64,000 bases of DNA, from contig NZ_CP107945.1 in NCBI RefSeq assembly GCF_036057275.1, positions 6,634,001-6,698,000 on the forward strand, given 5' to 3'. Both the position numbers and the translations under genes were made by a program. The notes under the pieces were generated by a model. That model worked only from the letters and a program-made list of their open reading frames with translations. It ran no database searches and was not told where the DNA came from. Below, one piece after another: positions 1 through 8,700 of this stretch. Position 1 is the stretch's first letter. The number at the start of each line of letters is the position of its first letter. Source of the stretch: Streptomyces sp. NBC_00390. Its GTDB lineage: Bacteria > Actinomycetota > Actinomycetes > Streptomycetales > Streptomycetaceae.

Positions 1-2
1 CC

Positions 3-1565
3 GACTGCCTGGTGGTCGCGGTCTCCCGGGGCCCGCTCACCGGTATCCCCGACGTACGGCCCTGCGCGCTCGGCGGTATGGACGCCAAGGCGGCGATCGA
101 ACTGCTCGCCACCTTCACCGGCTCCGTGCGCATCACCGTGGACCCGCAGGCCGCGGAGACGATCGCCGAGGAGTGCGGCGGACAGCCGGCCGCGCTGGTG
201 CTGGTCGGCGGCTGGCTCGCGGCCCGGCCCAAGGCCTCGGTCGCCGACGCCGTCAAGCGGCTGCGGGTGCTGCCCGACGATCACGAGCAGCCCAAGGGAA
301 CACGCCCGCTGGCCCGCGCCTTCCGGCTGGCGTACGAGTCCCTGCCGCAGTCTGCCGCGCGGACACTGCGACTGCTGGCGCTCGCGCCCGCCGGTCTGGC
401 CGATGCGCACACCGCGTCCGCGCTGGCCGGCTGCTCGGTCTCGGCCGCCCGGGCGACACTGGACAACTTCGCCGCGCTGGGCCTCGTACGGCAGCGGACC
501 GACGAGTGCTTCGAGGTGCCCGGCGCCCTGCTGCCGATGCTCCGTACCCTGCTCGAGGGCACCGACCGGCCCGCCGAGGTGCAGCTGGCGCGGGCGCGGA
601 TGCTGGAGCGGACCGTACGGCTGCTGCAGTCCTGCCGGGCGATCACCGAACCCGAGGGGTCGGCGGCCCGCAAGAAGCTCGCGGCGCTGCCCCGTGCACT
701 GCGCTTTCCCACGCCGCAGGCCGCCGACGCGTGGCTGCGCGACCGTCTCGGCACGCTGCTGGCCTCGGCACGGCTCGCGGTCGAGGACGGGGAGCTGGAC
801 ACTCTGGCGCGCCGGCTGGTCTCCGCCCTGGTCAGAGCGCTGGTCGCGCACCGGGGCACCGAAGCGGCCGCCCCCGAGCTCTACGGTCTGCACGAGCTGG
901 TCCTCGACGTGGCCGAGCGCGGCGGCCTGCACCGCGAGCAGGCCGCCGCACTGCTGAATCTCGCCGATCTCGACGCGCAGACCGGCCGGGTCGAGGACTC
1001 ATTGGCCCGCTACCGGGCCGCACTGGACGCAGGGCGGGCCGCGAACGATCCGTATGCGACCGGCCGCGCGATGGAATCCGTAGGCGGCGCGTACCAGGAG
1101 CTGGGGGACTGGCAGCGGGCCGGTGACTGGTACGGGAGGGCGCTCGCCCAGCGGCAGACACGCGGGGAGCGGGCCGACGAGGCCCGCCTGTACGGGCGGC
1201 TGGGCACCGTGCACACCTATGCGGGGCACTACGGCGAGGCGCTGCGCAACTGGCGCGCGGCGGTGGCCGGCTACCGCAGGCTCGGCGATCTCCCGTCCCA
1301 GGCGCGAGCGTTGAGCGAGGCCGCGCGCGTACAGGAGTACGCGGGGCGGCCCGAGGAGTCGCTGCGCACCTGCCGGGAAGCGGTGGAGCTGGCGCGCCGG
1401 GCCGACGACGTCCGGCTGCAGGCCGCGCTGCAGCTCAGACTGGCGGACACACTCGACCGGCTCGGCGACCCGGCGGCGGCCCGTCTGCACCGCTCCACTG
1501 CGGAAAGGCTGCTCGGAGAGGAAGGTTCCGCCTACGAAATCCGCAGTGCCTCGCTCGAAGATTAG
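3..1565 (+). CDS. NB-ARC/TPR protein, C-terminal part (5' end outside window)
   Basis: The reading frame is open from base 3, so the true start lies upstream. The first residues (DCLVVAVSRGPL) look like the end of an NB-ARC nucleotide-binding core, a region that in such proteins reads CLVVVTSR. A winged-helix-like stretch follows, with PLARAFRLAYESLPQSAARTLRLLAL typical of the post-NB-ARC segment of AfsR-like STAND proteins. From about 305 residues on, tetratricopeptide-type helices repeat, for example in ALLNLADLDAQTGRVEDSLARYRAAL. The role is probably signal-responsive scaffolding or regulation. No DNA-binding domain is visible, but the N-terminus is missing. It sits immediately upstream of ald, as a TPR gene does in other Streptomyces. 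Specific function unknown. Confidence 0.75.
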   Translation, partial: DCLVVAVSRGPLTGIPDVRPCALGGMDAKAAIELLATFTGSVRITVDPQAAETIAEECGGQPAALVLVGGWLAARPKASVADAVKRLRVLPDDHEQPKGTRPLARAFRLAYESLPQSAARTLRLLALAPAGLADAHTASALAGCSVSAARATLDNFAALGLVRQRTDECFEVPGALLPMLRTLLEGTDRPAEVQLARARMLERTVRLLQSCRAITEPEGSAARKKLAALPRALRFPTPQAADAWLRDRLGTLLASARLAVEDGELDTLARRLVSALVRALVAHRGTEAAAPELYGLHELVLDVAERGGLHREQAAALLNLADLDAQTGRVEDSLARYRAALDAGRAANDPYATGRAMESVGGAYQELGDWQRAGDWYGRALAQRQTRGERADEARLYGRLGTVHTYAGHYGEALRNWRAAVAGYRRLGDLPSQARALSEAARVQEYAGRPEESLRTCREAVELARRADDVRLQAALQLRLADTLDRLGDPAAARLHRSTAERLLGEEGSAYEIRSASLED

Positions 1566-1708
1566 TGCTTTGCAAGGCTAGACAGCGAGAAATCCTTCAT
1601 TAGACTGGCTCCATCGCATGTTGCTGCGGTGTCTCCCGGTGCGCCCTGAGTATCCGGGTATGTATGGCATTGACCGTTGAAATCCCAGAGCCAAGGACCG
1701 TGATCGAC

Positions 1709-2824
1709 GTGAAGGTCGGCATCCCCCGCGAGGTCAAGAACAACGAGTTCCGGGTGGCCATCACCCCCGCCGGCGTGCACGAGCTCGTGCGCAACGGCCA
1801 CCAGGTGTTCGTCGAGCAGAACGCCGGCGTCGGCTCCTCGATCACGGACGACGAGTACATCGCCGCCGGTGCGCAGATCCTGCCCACCGCCGACGAGGTC
1901 TGGGCTGTCGCCGACCTGCTGCTGAAGGTCAAGGAGCCCATCGCCGAGGAGTACCACCGCCTCCGCAAGGACCAGACGCTCTTCACCTACCTGCACCTCG
2001 CCGCCTCCCGCGAGTGCACGGACGCCCTGCTGGAATCCGGCACGACCGCCATCGCCTACGAGACGGTCGAGACCGCGAACCGCGCGCTGCCGCTGCTCGC
2101 CCCGATGTCCGAGGTCGCGGGCCGGCTGGCCCCGCAGGTCGGCGCGTACCACCTGATGCGCTCGGCGGGCGGCCGCGGTGTGCTGCCGGGCGGCGTCCCG
2201 GGCACGGCGGCCGGCGAGGCCGTCGTCATCGGCGGCGGTGTCTCCGGCTGGAACGCCACGCAGATCGCCGTCGGCATGGGCTTCCACGTCACTCTGCTCG
2301 ACCGTGACATCAACAAGCTGCGTGAGGCCGACAAGGTCTTCGGCAGCAAGGTGAAGACGATCGTCTCCAACGCCTTCGAACTGGAGAAGGCCGTCGTCGA
2401 GGCGGACCTCGTCATCGGCGCCGTTCTCATCCCGGGCGCCAAGGCCCCGAAGCTGGTCACCAACGAGCTTGTCGCCAAGATGAAGCCCGGAAGTGTACTT
2501 GTCGACATCGCAATCGATCAGGGCGGCTGCTTCGAGGACTCGCGACCGACCACCCACGCCGAGCCGACCTTCCGGGTGCACAACTCGGTCTTCTACTGCG
2601 TCGCCAACATGCCCGGCGCGGTGCCCCACACCTCCACCTACGCGCTCACCAACGCGACCCTCCCGTACATCGTGGAGCTCGCCAACCGCGGCTGGGTCGA
2701 GGCCCTGCGCCGCGACCAGGCGCTCGCCCTGGGTCTCAACACCCATGACGGCCAGGTCGTTTACGGCCCGGTCGCCGAGGCCCACGGCCTCGAAAGCGTC
2801 GAGCTGAGCGCGCTGCTCGGCTGA
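1709..2824 (+). CDS. ald: Alanine dehydrogenase
   Basis: Catalyses the reversible NAD-dependent oxidative deamination of L-alanine to pyruvate and ammonia in the cytoplasm. From GTG 1709 the protein is 371 aa, the usual family length, and begins MKVGIPREVKNNEFRVAITP, the classical AlaDH/PNT N-terminal signature. An AAGGA box lies 11 bases upstream. An in-frame ATG at 1664 would add 15 residues and has no ribosome site. Conserved active-site positions are present: K75 in LLKVKEP, H96 in YLHLAAS, and the aspartate of VDIAIDQGG near residue 270. The Rossmann motif GGGVSGWNA follows. It is monocistronic, followed by a strong hairpin. Confidence 0.96.
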   Translation: MKVGIPREVKNNEFRVAITPAGVHELVRNGHQVFVEQNAGVGSSITDDEYIAAGAQILPTADEVWAVADLLLKVKEPIAEEYHRLRKDQTLFTYLHLAASRECTDALLESGTTAIAYETVETANRALPLLAPMSEVAGRLAPQVGAYHLMRSAGGRGVLPGGVPGTAAGEAVVIGGGVSGWNATQIAVGMGFHVTLLDRDINKLREADKVFGSKVKTIVSNAFELEKAVVEADLVIGAVLIPGAKAPKLVTNELVAKMKPGSVLVDIAIDQGGCFEDSRPTTHAEPTFRVHNSVFYCVANMPGAVPHTSTYALTNATLPYIVELANRGWVEALRRDQALALGLNTHDGQVVYGPVAEAHGLESVELSALLG

Positions 2825-2855
2825 GCGGTCAACGCCCGGCGTCAACATCACGCAC

Positions 2856-2888
2856 CCGGCCGGACCTTGCCGAGCAAGGTCCGGCCGG
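2856..2888 (+). terminator. Intrinsic terminator after ald
   Basis: Perfect 15-bp stem (2856-2870 with 2874-2888) and a 3-base loop, 32 bases past the ald stop. There is no clear U-tract, which is common in Streptomyces. Confidence 0.8.
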
Positions 2889-3163
2889 ACGCATGTCCGA
2901 CCGCTTTGCGACGCTTGCTCAACTCGCCTCGAACGAAGCCCTTTAACCGTTTCGCGTACCCATGAAACCTGCGCGCGGGAGCACGCCCGGACCCCAGTGC
3001 ACCCTTGACAGGGATGTGTTCGATTGCCGACACATCGGGCCGGGTCCGGCGGATTGTGTTGCTGCGGACCGGGGACACGCCATAGAGTCGCCAACCGTCG
3101 GCATGGTGCCACGCTGACCTATCGATAAGTTTCCTGGTCACGTCCAAGGAGGTAAGACGACTT

Positions 3164-4330
3164 GTGAATGAGTCGACATTTACTCCCGGGGGAACGCCTG
3201 CGGCGGGCCAGAGTGCGTCGTCCGGGCTCGAGGCTGTCGGCTCCGTCGCTGTCCGCACCGTCGCGACGCACCAGCACACGACGCACATGACGACACCCCA
3301 CACGATGAAGATGATGGACGGCCAACACGTGAACGCCATGGCCGGCAACGAGAGTGGCCGAGAGTCCACCCACTTCGCCGCCTACGAGGAAGTCCCCGAG
3401 GGGCACTTCTACGACCCCGATGCCGAATACGAGCCCGATCCCGAGTACGCGGCCACCCTCGCCCCCGACGCTGCCCGGCAGCGCCGCGAGCGGATCGGCC
3501 CCACCGGGCGCCCCCTGCCGTACTTCCCGATCCCGGGCCCGCTGACCGACCACGGCCCGGCGAAGATCATCGCGATGTGCAACCAGAAGGGCGGCGTCGG
3601 CAAGACGACGTCGACCATCAACCTGGGTGCGGCGCTCGCGGAGTACGGACGGCGTGTGCTGCTCGTCGACTTCGACCCGCAGGGCGCCCTGTCGGTCGGC
3701 CTCGGCGTCAACCCGATGGAGCTCGACCTCACCGTCTACAACCTGCTCATGGAGCGGGGCATGTCGGCGGACGACGTGCTGCTGAAGACCGCCGTGCCCA
3801 ACATGGACCTGCTGCCGAGCAACATCGATCTCTCGGCCGCGGAAGTCCAGTTGGTGAGCGAGGTCGCGCGTGAGTCCACGCTGCAGCGTGCGCTGAAGCC
3901 GCTGATGTCGGACTACGACTACATCGTGATCGACTGTCAGCCCTCGCTCGGTCTGCTGACCGTGAACGCCCTGACGGCGGCTCACAAGGTCATCGTGCCG
4001 CTGGAATGCGAGTTCTTCGCGCTGCGTGGTGTGGCGCTGCTGACCGAGACGATCGAGAAGGTCCAGGAGCGGCTCAACCCCGACCTGGAGCTCGACGGCA
4101 TCCTGGCCACGATGTACGACTCGCGCACGGTGCACAGCCGTGAGGTGCTCGCGCGGGTGGTCGAGGCCTTCGACGACCACGTCTACCACACGGTCATCGG
4201 GCGCACCGTGCGCTTCCCGGAGACCACGGTCGCCGGTGAGCCCATCACCACCTACGCGTCCAACTCCGTCGGCGCCGCCGCGTACCGCCAGCTGGCCAGG
4301 GAGGTGCTCGCCCGGTGTCACGCCGAGTGA
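3164..4330 (+). CDS. ParA-family ATPase (orphan, ahead of scpAB)
   Basis: A 388-aa ParA/MinD-type ATPase. The first 130 residues are poorly conserved and partly His/Met/Thr-rich. The deviant Walker A motif KGGVGKT is at residues 142-148, followed by the Walker A' DFDPQG and a Walker B region DYIVIDCQPSLG. Such ATPases position DNA or protein cargo by ATP-driven dimerisation on the nucleoid. No parB is next to it, so it is not the chromosomal parAB pair. It is linked to scpA-scpB, which suggests a chromosome-organisation role (inference). GTG 3164 has a perfect AAGGAGG at 3146-3152. The downstream gene overlaps its end by 16 bases, so the two are translationally coupled. Confidence 0.92.
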   Translation: MNESTFTPGGTPAAGQSASSGLEAVGSVAVRTVATHQHTTHMTTPHTMKMMDGQHVNAMAGNESGRESTHFAAYEEVPEGHFYDPDAEYEPDPEYAATLAPDAARQRRERIGPTGRPLPYFPIPGPLTDHGPAKIIAMCNQKGGVGKTTSTINLGAALAEYGRRVLLVDFDPQGALSVGLGVNPMELDLTVYNLLMERGMSADDVLLKTAVPNMDLLPSNIDLSAAEVQLVSEVARESTLQRALKPLMSDYDYIVIDCQPSLGLLTVNALTAAHKVIVPLECEFFALRGVALLTETIEKVQERLNPDLELDGILATMYDSRTVHSREVLARVVEAFDDHVYHTVIGRTVRFPETTVAGEPITTYASNSVGAAAYRQLAREVLARCHAE

Positions 4331-4893
4331 GTCTGCCCGGGGCCGACGAGCTGTTCCGTACGACCGGGGGCATGGCGCTGCAGTCGTCCACGCCGCGCCG
4401 TCAGGCGAACGGCGAGCCGCGCGTGCCCGCACCGGCCGGGGAGAACGACTCCGCCGCACAGCCCTCGGCCACAGGCGGCTCGCAGGAGCACTCGGCCGCC
4501 GAGGCGGAGGTCGCGGGGGAGGAACGCGGCCGGGCCGCGGAGCCTTCGGGACAAGCCGCGTCCGTCGCTTCGGGAGCGCCTGCCGCGGCCGGGCCGCCCA
4601 AGGCGCGCCGGGCACCCGCGGCCGAGGCCGAGGCCGCCGCCCAGCCTCGGCGGCGCGGTCGCGGCGCGAACCGCCGGCCCAGCGGACGTGAACGGCACGA
4701 CGAGAAGATCACGGTCTATGTCTCGGCCGAGGAGTTGATGGACCTCGAGCACGCGCGGCTGGTGCTGCGCGGCGAGCACGGGCTGGCCGTCGACCGCGGG
4801 CGGATCGTCCGCGAGGCGGTCGCGGTGGTGCTGGCGGACCTGGAGCAGCGGGGCGACGCGAGCATCCTCGTGCGGCGCCTGCGCGGGCGCTGA
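4315..4893 (+). CDS. Conserved actinobacterial protein, disordered N-terminus
   Basis: 192 aa. The first 125 residues are Ala/Glu/Pro-rich with several basic patches and are probably disordered. The last about 65 residues (from ERHDEKITVYVSAEELMDLEHARLVL) form a compact charged domain. It is reminiscent of ribbon-helix-helix or ParG-type partner proteins, but no family can be named with confidence. GTG 4315 is preceded by AGGGAGG at 4298-4304. GTG 4327 would give a classical GTGA overlap but has a poorer site. Lying between a ParA ATPase and ScpA, it could be the ParA partner or a DNA-binding adaptor (inference from position only). Confidence 0.8.
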   Translation: MSRRVSLPGADELFRTTGGMALQSSTPRRQANGEPRVPAPAGENDSAAQPSATGGSQEHSAAEAEVAGEERGRAAEPSGQAASVASGAPAAAGPPKARRAPAAEAEAAAQPRRRGRGANRRPSGRERHDEKITVYVSAEELMDLEHARLVLRGEHGLAVDRGRIVREAVAVVLADLEQRGDASILVRRLRGR

Positions 4894-4937
4894 CGGGGTA
4901 GCCTGCGCGCGACGTTCCTTCCGCTCCCTGGACCACC

Positions 4938-6215
4938 ATGCCCCCGACCGACGACGCACCCGCACGCTCCCGCCGCCTCCTGGGCCGCGGCCCGGGCACG
5001 GGCCCAGTCCGCGATGCGCCGCCGGACGCGGAGCCTTCCCCCACCCCGTCGCTTCCTGAATCCGGGGCTCGGCCCCCGGAGCCCCAGCCGCCCAGGATCG
5101 AGGCCAGGACCGACGCCACGGCCGACGCGGCGGACGGCGACCCGGCGGACGGCGAGGCCGCCGCACCGGGCCGCTCACAGCGCGACAGTGGCGTTTCTGC
5201 CCTGTCCTGGCCCGGCAGCGCCCCGGGTGCGGCCGACCGGACGAGCGACGGGCAGCTTCCCGCCCGTGACGAGGCCACCGCCGCCGGCGCCGATGCGATC
5301 GTCGCGCCGTCGGAGGACGGCGGAGTCGGCTCCGGATCCGCCGGCGGTGGCGCGACAGGCGCCGGCGTGCGCATCGGTGCGCAGACAGCAGGCCCCGCGG
5401 ACGGTGACGCACCCGCCGACGACGGGCGCTTCAAAGTGCGGCTGGCGAACTTCGAAGGCCCCTTCGATCTGCTGCTGCAGCTGATCTCCAAGCACAAGCT
5501 CGACGTGACCGAGGTGGCGCTCTCCAAGGTCACCGACGAGTTCATGGCCCATATCCGGGCCATGGGGCCCGACTGGGACCTCGATCAGACCACGGAGTTC
5601 CTTGTCGTCGCCGCGACGCTGCTCGACCTCAAGGCCGCCCGCCTGCTGCCCTCCGCCGAGGTGGAGGACGAGGCGGATCTGGCACTGCTCGAAGCGCGGG
5701 ACCTCCTCTTCGCGCGGCTGTTGCAGTACCGCGCCTACAAGCAGATCGCCGAGATCTTCAGCGCCCGGCTGGATGCCGAGGCCCGCCGGTACCCCCGTAC
5801 CGTGGGGCTCGAACCCCATCACGCCGACCTGCTGCCCGATGTCGTCATCAGCATCGGCGCCGAGGGGTTCGCCAGACTCGCGGTCAAGGCCATGCAGCCC
5901 AAGCCCAGGCCGCAGGTGTACGTCGACCACATCCACGCCCCCCTCGTCAGCGTCCGGGAGCAGGCCGACGTGGTCGTCGGGCTGCTGCGGGAGCGTGGGC
6001 GGGCCACGTTCGCGGAGCTGACCGAGGGCGTCGACGACACCCTCACCGTCGTCGCCCGCTTCCTCGCCCTGCTCGAGCTCTACCGTGAGAAGGCCGTCGC
6101 ACTGGACCAGGAGCACGCGCTGGGGGAGCTCGTCGTCATCTGGTCCGGCAGCGGGTCGGTGACCGTCACGGACGAATTCGACCGAGTCCCCGACAACACG
6201 GAGGAGAAGCAGTGA
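4938..6215 (+). CDS. scpA: Segregation and condensation protein A
   Basis: Kleisin subunit that bridges SMC heads in the bacterial condensin complex. The conserved domain starts near residue 164 (RFKVRLANFEGPFDLLLQLI) and runs to the winged-helix C-terminus (TFAELTEGVDDTLTVVARFLALLELYR). The N-terminal 160 residues are low-complexity Ala/Pro/Asp/Gly and make the protein 425 aa, much longer than the roughly 250 aa of other phyla. Long extensions of this kind occur in Streptomyces ScpA. The start is uncertain because ATG 4938 has no clear ribosome site. The stop overlaps the scpB start by 4 bases. Confidence 0.95.
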   Translation: MPPTDDAPARSRRLLGRGPGTGPVRDAPPDAEPSPTPSLPESGARPPEPQPPRIEARTDATADAADGDPADGEAAAPGRSQRDSGVSALSWPGSAPGAADRTSDGQLPARDEATAAGADAIVAPSEDGGVGSGSAGGGATGAGVRIGAQTAGPADGDAPADDGRFKVRLANFEGPFDLLLQLISKHKLDVTEVALSKVTDEFMAHIRAMGPDWDLDQTTEFLVVAATLLDLKAARLLPSAEVEDEADLALLEARDLLFARLLQYRAYKQIAEIFSARLDAEARRYPRTVGLEPHHADLLPDVVISIGAEGFARLAVKAMQPKPRPQVYVDHIHAPLVSVREQADVVVGLLRERGRATFAELTEGVDDTLTVVARFLALLELYREKAVALDQEHALGELVVIWSGSGSVTVTDEFDRVPDNTEEKQ

Positions 6216-6817
6216 GCGAGCTCAAGCCCGCCCTCGAGGCCGTCCTCATGGTCGTCGACGAGCCCGCGACCGAGGAGCATCTCGCCAAGGTGCTCGAGCA
6301 GCCCCGCAGGGCTGTCGCAGACGCGCTGCGGGAGCTCGCGGACGAGTACACCGTCCAGGGCCGCGGCTTCGAACTCCGGCTCGTAGCGGGCGGCTGGCGC
6401 TTCTACAGCCGCGCAGAGCACGCCGACGCCGTCGAGCGCTTCGTGCTCGACGGACAGCACGCACGGCTGACCCAGGCCGCCCTGGAGACGCTGGCGGTCG
6501 TCGCGTACCGCCAGCCGGTCAGCCGTTCGCGGGTCTCCGCGGTGCGCGGAGTGAACTGTGACGGGGTCATGCGCACCCTCCTCCAGCGGGGTCTGGTCGA
6601 GGAGGCGGGCACGGAACCCGAAACAGGTGCGATCCTGTACAGGACGACGAACTACTTTCTGGAGCGGATGGGCCTGCGCGGCCTGGACGAGCTCCCGGAG
6701 CTCGCGCCCTTCCTCCCCGAGGCGGACGCGATCGAGGCCGAGACGCAGGAAGGCGTTCCGTCGTTCGATCCGGATGCACCGGATTCCGACGACGCAGACG
6801 ACAAGACGGAAATTTGA
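6212..6817 (+). CDS. scpB: Segregation and condensation protein B
   Basis: 201 aa, the partner of ScpA and SMC in chromosome condensation. It has the tandem winged-helix pattern of ScpB: LKPALEAVLMVVDEPATEEHLAKVL at the N-terminus and the signature ALETLAVVAYRQPVSRSRVSAVRGVN in the middle. The C-terminal 30 residues are acidic. The start codon GTG 6212 forms a GTGA overlap with the scpA stop, and the stop overlaps the next start as TGATG, so scpA, scpB and the pseudouridine synthase are translationally coupled. Confidence 0.95.
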   Translation: MSELKPALEAVLMVVDEPATEEHLAKVLEQPRRAVADALRELADEYTVQGRGFELRLVAGGWRFYSRAEHADAVERFVLDGQHARLTQAALETLAVVAYRQPVSRSRVSAVRGVNCDGVMRTLLQRGLVEEAGTEPETGAILYRTTNYFLERMGLRGLDELPELAPFLPEADAIEAETQEGVPSFDPDAPDSDDADDKTEI

Positions 6818-7935
6818 TGCGAAGCAGCAGCGGCAGGAACAGCAGCGGAAACAACGGCGGGAGCCGTGGTGGCAACAGCGGCGGCCGCGGCAGCAGCGCC
6901 GGCCGCGGCAATTACCGGGGTGCCGGTAACAGCCGCGACGACCGGCAGCAGCGCGACAGCAACCCGCGCCGCCCCCGCCCCGAGGAGCGCACCTACGACG
7001 TGGGCGACGGCTCGGAGGGCCCCAGGCGCGGCCGTGGCGCCGCCGCCCGCGGCGGCGCCAAGGGCGGCCCCCGGCAGTCTCCCCAGCGGGGCGGCGGCCG
7101 TACGGCTCCGGCGCGGTCGCGCGAGTACGACGCCCGCTCGGAGGAGCGCAACCGCGAGCGATACGCGAACAAGCCGGAGGTCAGGACGCCCAAGACGTTC
7201 CCCGGCGCCGAGCAGGAGGGGGAGCGGCTGCAGAAGGTGCTCGCCCGCGCCGGTGTGGGCTCGCGCCGCGCCTGCGAGGAGCTGATCGACGCCGGCCGGG
7301 TCGAGGTGAACGGCAAGATCGTCATCGAGCAGGGCGTGCGCGTCGACCCCGAGAAGGACGAGATCAAGGTCGACGGCCTGACCGTGGCCACCCAGTCGTA
7401 CCTGTTCTTCGCGCTGAACAAGCCGGCCGGTGTCGTCTCCACCATGGAGGATCCGGACGGCCGCCAGTGCCTCGGCGACTACGTCACCAACCGCGAGACG
7501 CGTCTCTTCCACGTCGGACGGCTCGACACGGAGACCGAGGGCATCATCCTCCTCACCAACCACGGCGAGCTGGCACACCGCCTCACCCACCCCAAGTACG
7601 GCGTGAAGAAGACCTATCTCGCCGCCATCCAGGGCCCCCTGCCCCGCGAGGTCGGCAAGCGCCTCAAGGACGGCATCCAGCTCGAGGACGGGTACGCCCG
7701 CGCGGACCACTTCCGGGTCGTGGAGCAGACCGGCAAGAACTACCTGGTCGAGGTCGTCCTCCACGAGGGCCGCAAGCACATCGTGCGCCGCATGCTCGCC
7801 GAGGCAGGCTTCCCGGTCGACAAGCTCGTACGGACCGCCTTCGGCCCGATCTCGCTCGGCGACCAGAAGTCGGGCTGGCTGCGCCGCCTGACCAACACCG
7901 AGGTCGGCATGCTGATGAAGGAAGTCGGCCTGTAG
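6817..7935 (+). CDS. rRNA pseudouridine synthase (RsuA/RluB family)
   Basis: Isomerises uridine to pseudouridine in rRNA, most likely 23S (RluB type). An N-terminal tail of about 130 residues rich in Gly, Ser and Arg is followed by an S4 RNA-binding domain (about 135-180, ERLQKVLARAGVGSRRACEE). The catalytic domain then carries the GRLDTETEG motif, with the catalytic Asp at residue 237. The ATG at 6817 overlaps the scpB stop; a TTG three bases upstream is less likely. Gly/Arg tails on this enzyme are common in actinobacteria and may add RNA binding. It closes the scpAB operon and is followed by a strong terminator. Confidence 0.93.
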   Translation: MRSSSGRNSSGNNGGSRGGNSGGRGSSAGRGNYRGAGNSRDDRQQRDSNPRRPRPEERTYDVGDGSEGPRRGRGAAARGGAKGGPRQSPQRGGGRTAPARSREYDARSEERNRERYANKPEVRTPKTFPGAEQEGERLQKVLARAGVGSRRACEELIDAGRVEVNGKIVIEQGVRVDPEKDEIKVDGLTVATQSYLFFALNKPAGVVSTMEDPDGRQCLGDYVTNRETRLFHVGRLDTETEGIILLTNHGELAHRLTHPKYGVKKTYLAAIQGPLPREVGKRLKDGIQLEDGYARADHFRVVEQTGKNYLVEVVLHEGRKHIVRRMLAEAGFPVDKLVRTAFGPISLGDQKSGWLRRLTNTEVGMLMKEVGL

Positions 7936-7952
7936 TCGTACAAAAGCATCCG

Positions 7953-7987
7953 AAAGGGCCCGTGACCGTTCAGGTCACGGGCCTTTT
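7953..7987 (+). terminator. Intrinsic terminator of the scpAB operon
   Basis: 15-bp stem with one G-U pair (7953-7967 with 7973-7987), loop GTTCA, ending in a T run. It stands between the pseudouridine synthase and the NAD operon promoter. Confidence 0.9.
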
Positions 7988-7991
7988 CGTC

Positions 7992-8031
7992 TTGTGGACG
8001 CAACCCCCGGCCCTTTATAGTCAGGGTGACT
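7992..8031 (+). promoter_or_regulatory. Promoter and palindromic operator of the NAD operon
   Basis: A housekeeping-type promoter is visible: TTGTGG at 7992-7997, an 18-base spacer, then TATAGT at 8016-8021. A palindrome AGTCA-GGG-TGACT (8019-8031) overlaps the -10 box and the expected start point near 8027. Since an NrtR-type repressor is encoded in the operon, this is a good candidate for autoregulation (inference). AAGGAGG at 8035-8041 is the ribosome site for pnuC. Confidence 0.55.
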
Positions 8032-8046
8032 CTTAAGGAGGCGGGC

Positions 8047-8700
8047 GTGAGCCTCGCGGACATCCTCGAACCCCTGCAGCAACCGCTGTTCACCGTGCTC
8101 GGCACTGCGGTGAGCTGGGCCGAGTTCCTCGGCTTCGGCAGCGGCGCACTGTGCGTGTGGCTCGTCGCCCGCCAGCACATCGCCAACTGGCCGATCGGCA
8201 TCGCCAACAACCTCTTCTTCATCCTGCTGTTCACCCAGGCGGGCCTGTACGCCGACGCCGGCCTGCAGGTCGTCTTCATCACCCTCGCCGCGTACGGCTG
8301 GTGGACCTGGACCCACGGGGGTGGACCAGGGACCGACGTCCTCCCGGTGCGACGCACCACCCGCACCGAGTGGACGTGGCTGATCGCGGCGGGGGTGGTG
8401 GGGACACTCGGCCTCACACTCCTGCTGGAGCGCGTCACCGACTCGACGGTCCCCTTCTGGGACGCGCTGACGACCGCCCTGTCCCTGATGGCGACGTACG
8501 GGCAGTGCCGCAAGCGCCTCGAGTCGTGGTGGCTGTGGATCGCCGCCGATGTGATCTATGTGCCGCTGTACGCCTACAAGGAGCTCTATCTGACCTCCCT
8601 GCTCTACGTCGGCTTCATGACGCTCTGCGTCGTCGGCCTGCGCAGCTGGTCGCGCGACCTCGCCGTACGACGGCGCGACGCACTCGGGGTGACCGCATGA
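8047..8700 (+). CDS. pnuC: Nicotinamide riboside transporter PnuC
   Basis: Membrane transporter importing nicotinamide riboside (or a similar pyridine precursor) for NAD salvage. 217 aa with about seven hydrophobic segments. Family landmarks are NWPIGIANNLFFILLF, AAYGWWTW and the C-terminal LESWWLWIAADVIYVPLYAYK. GTG 8047 lies 5 bases after a perfect AAGGAGG. An in-frame ATG further upstream falls inside the promoter/operator region and is rejected. The stop overlaps the next start as ATGA, so import and the following phosphorylation/adenylylation steps are co-produced. Confidence 0.93.
   Translation: MSLADILEPLQQPLFTVLGTAVSWAEFLGFGSGALCVWLVARQHIANWPIGIANNLFFILLFTQAGLYADAGLQVVFITLAAYGWWTWTHGGGPGTDVLPVRRTTRTEWTWLIAAGVVGTLGLTLLLERVTDSTVPFWDALTTALSLMATYGQCRKRLESWWLWIAADVIYVPLYAYKELYLTSLLYVGFMTLCVVGLRSWSRDLAVRRRDALGVTA

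Noticed and set aside
3164..4330. Chromosomal parA next to oriC
   Set aside because: No parB, no parS-like sites or rpmH/dnaA neighbourhood; context is scpAB.
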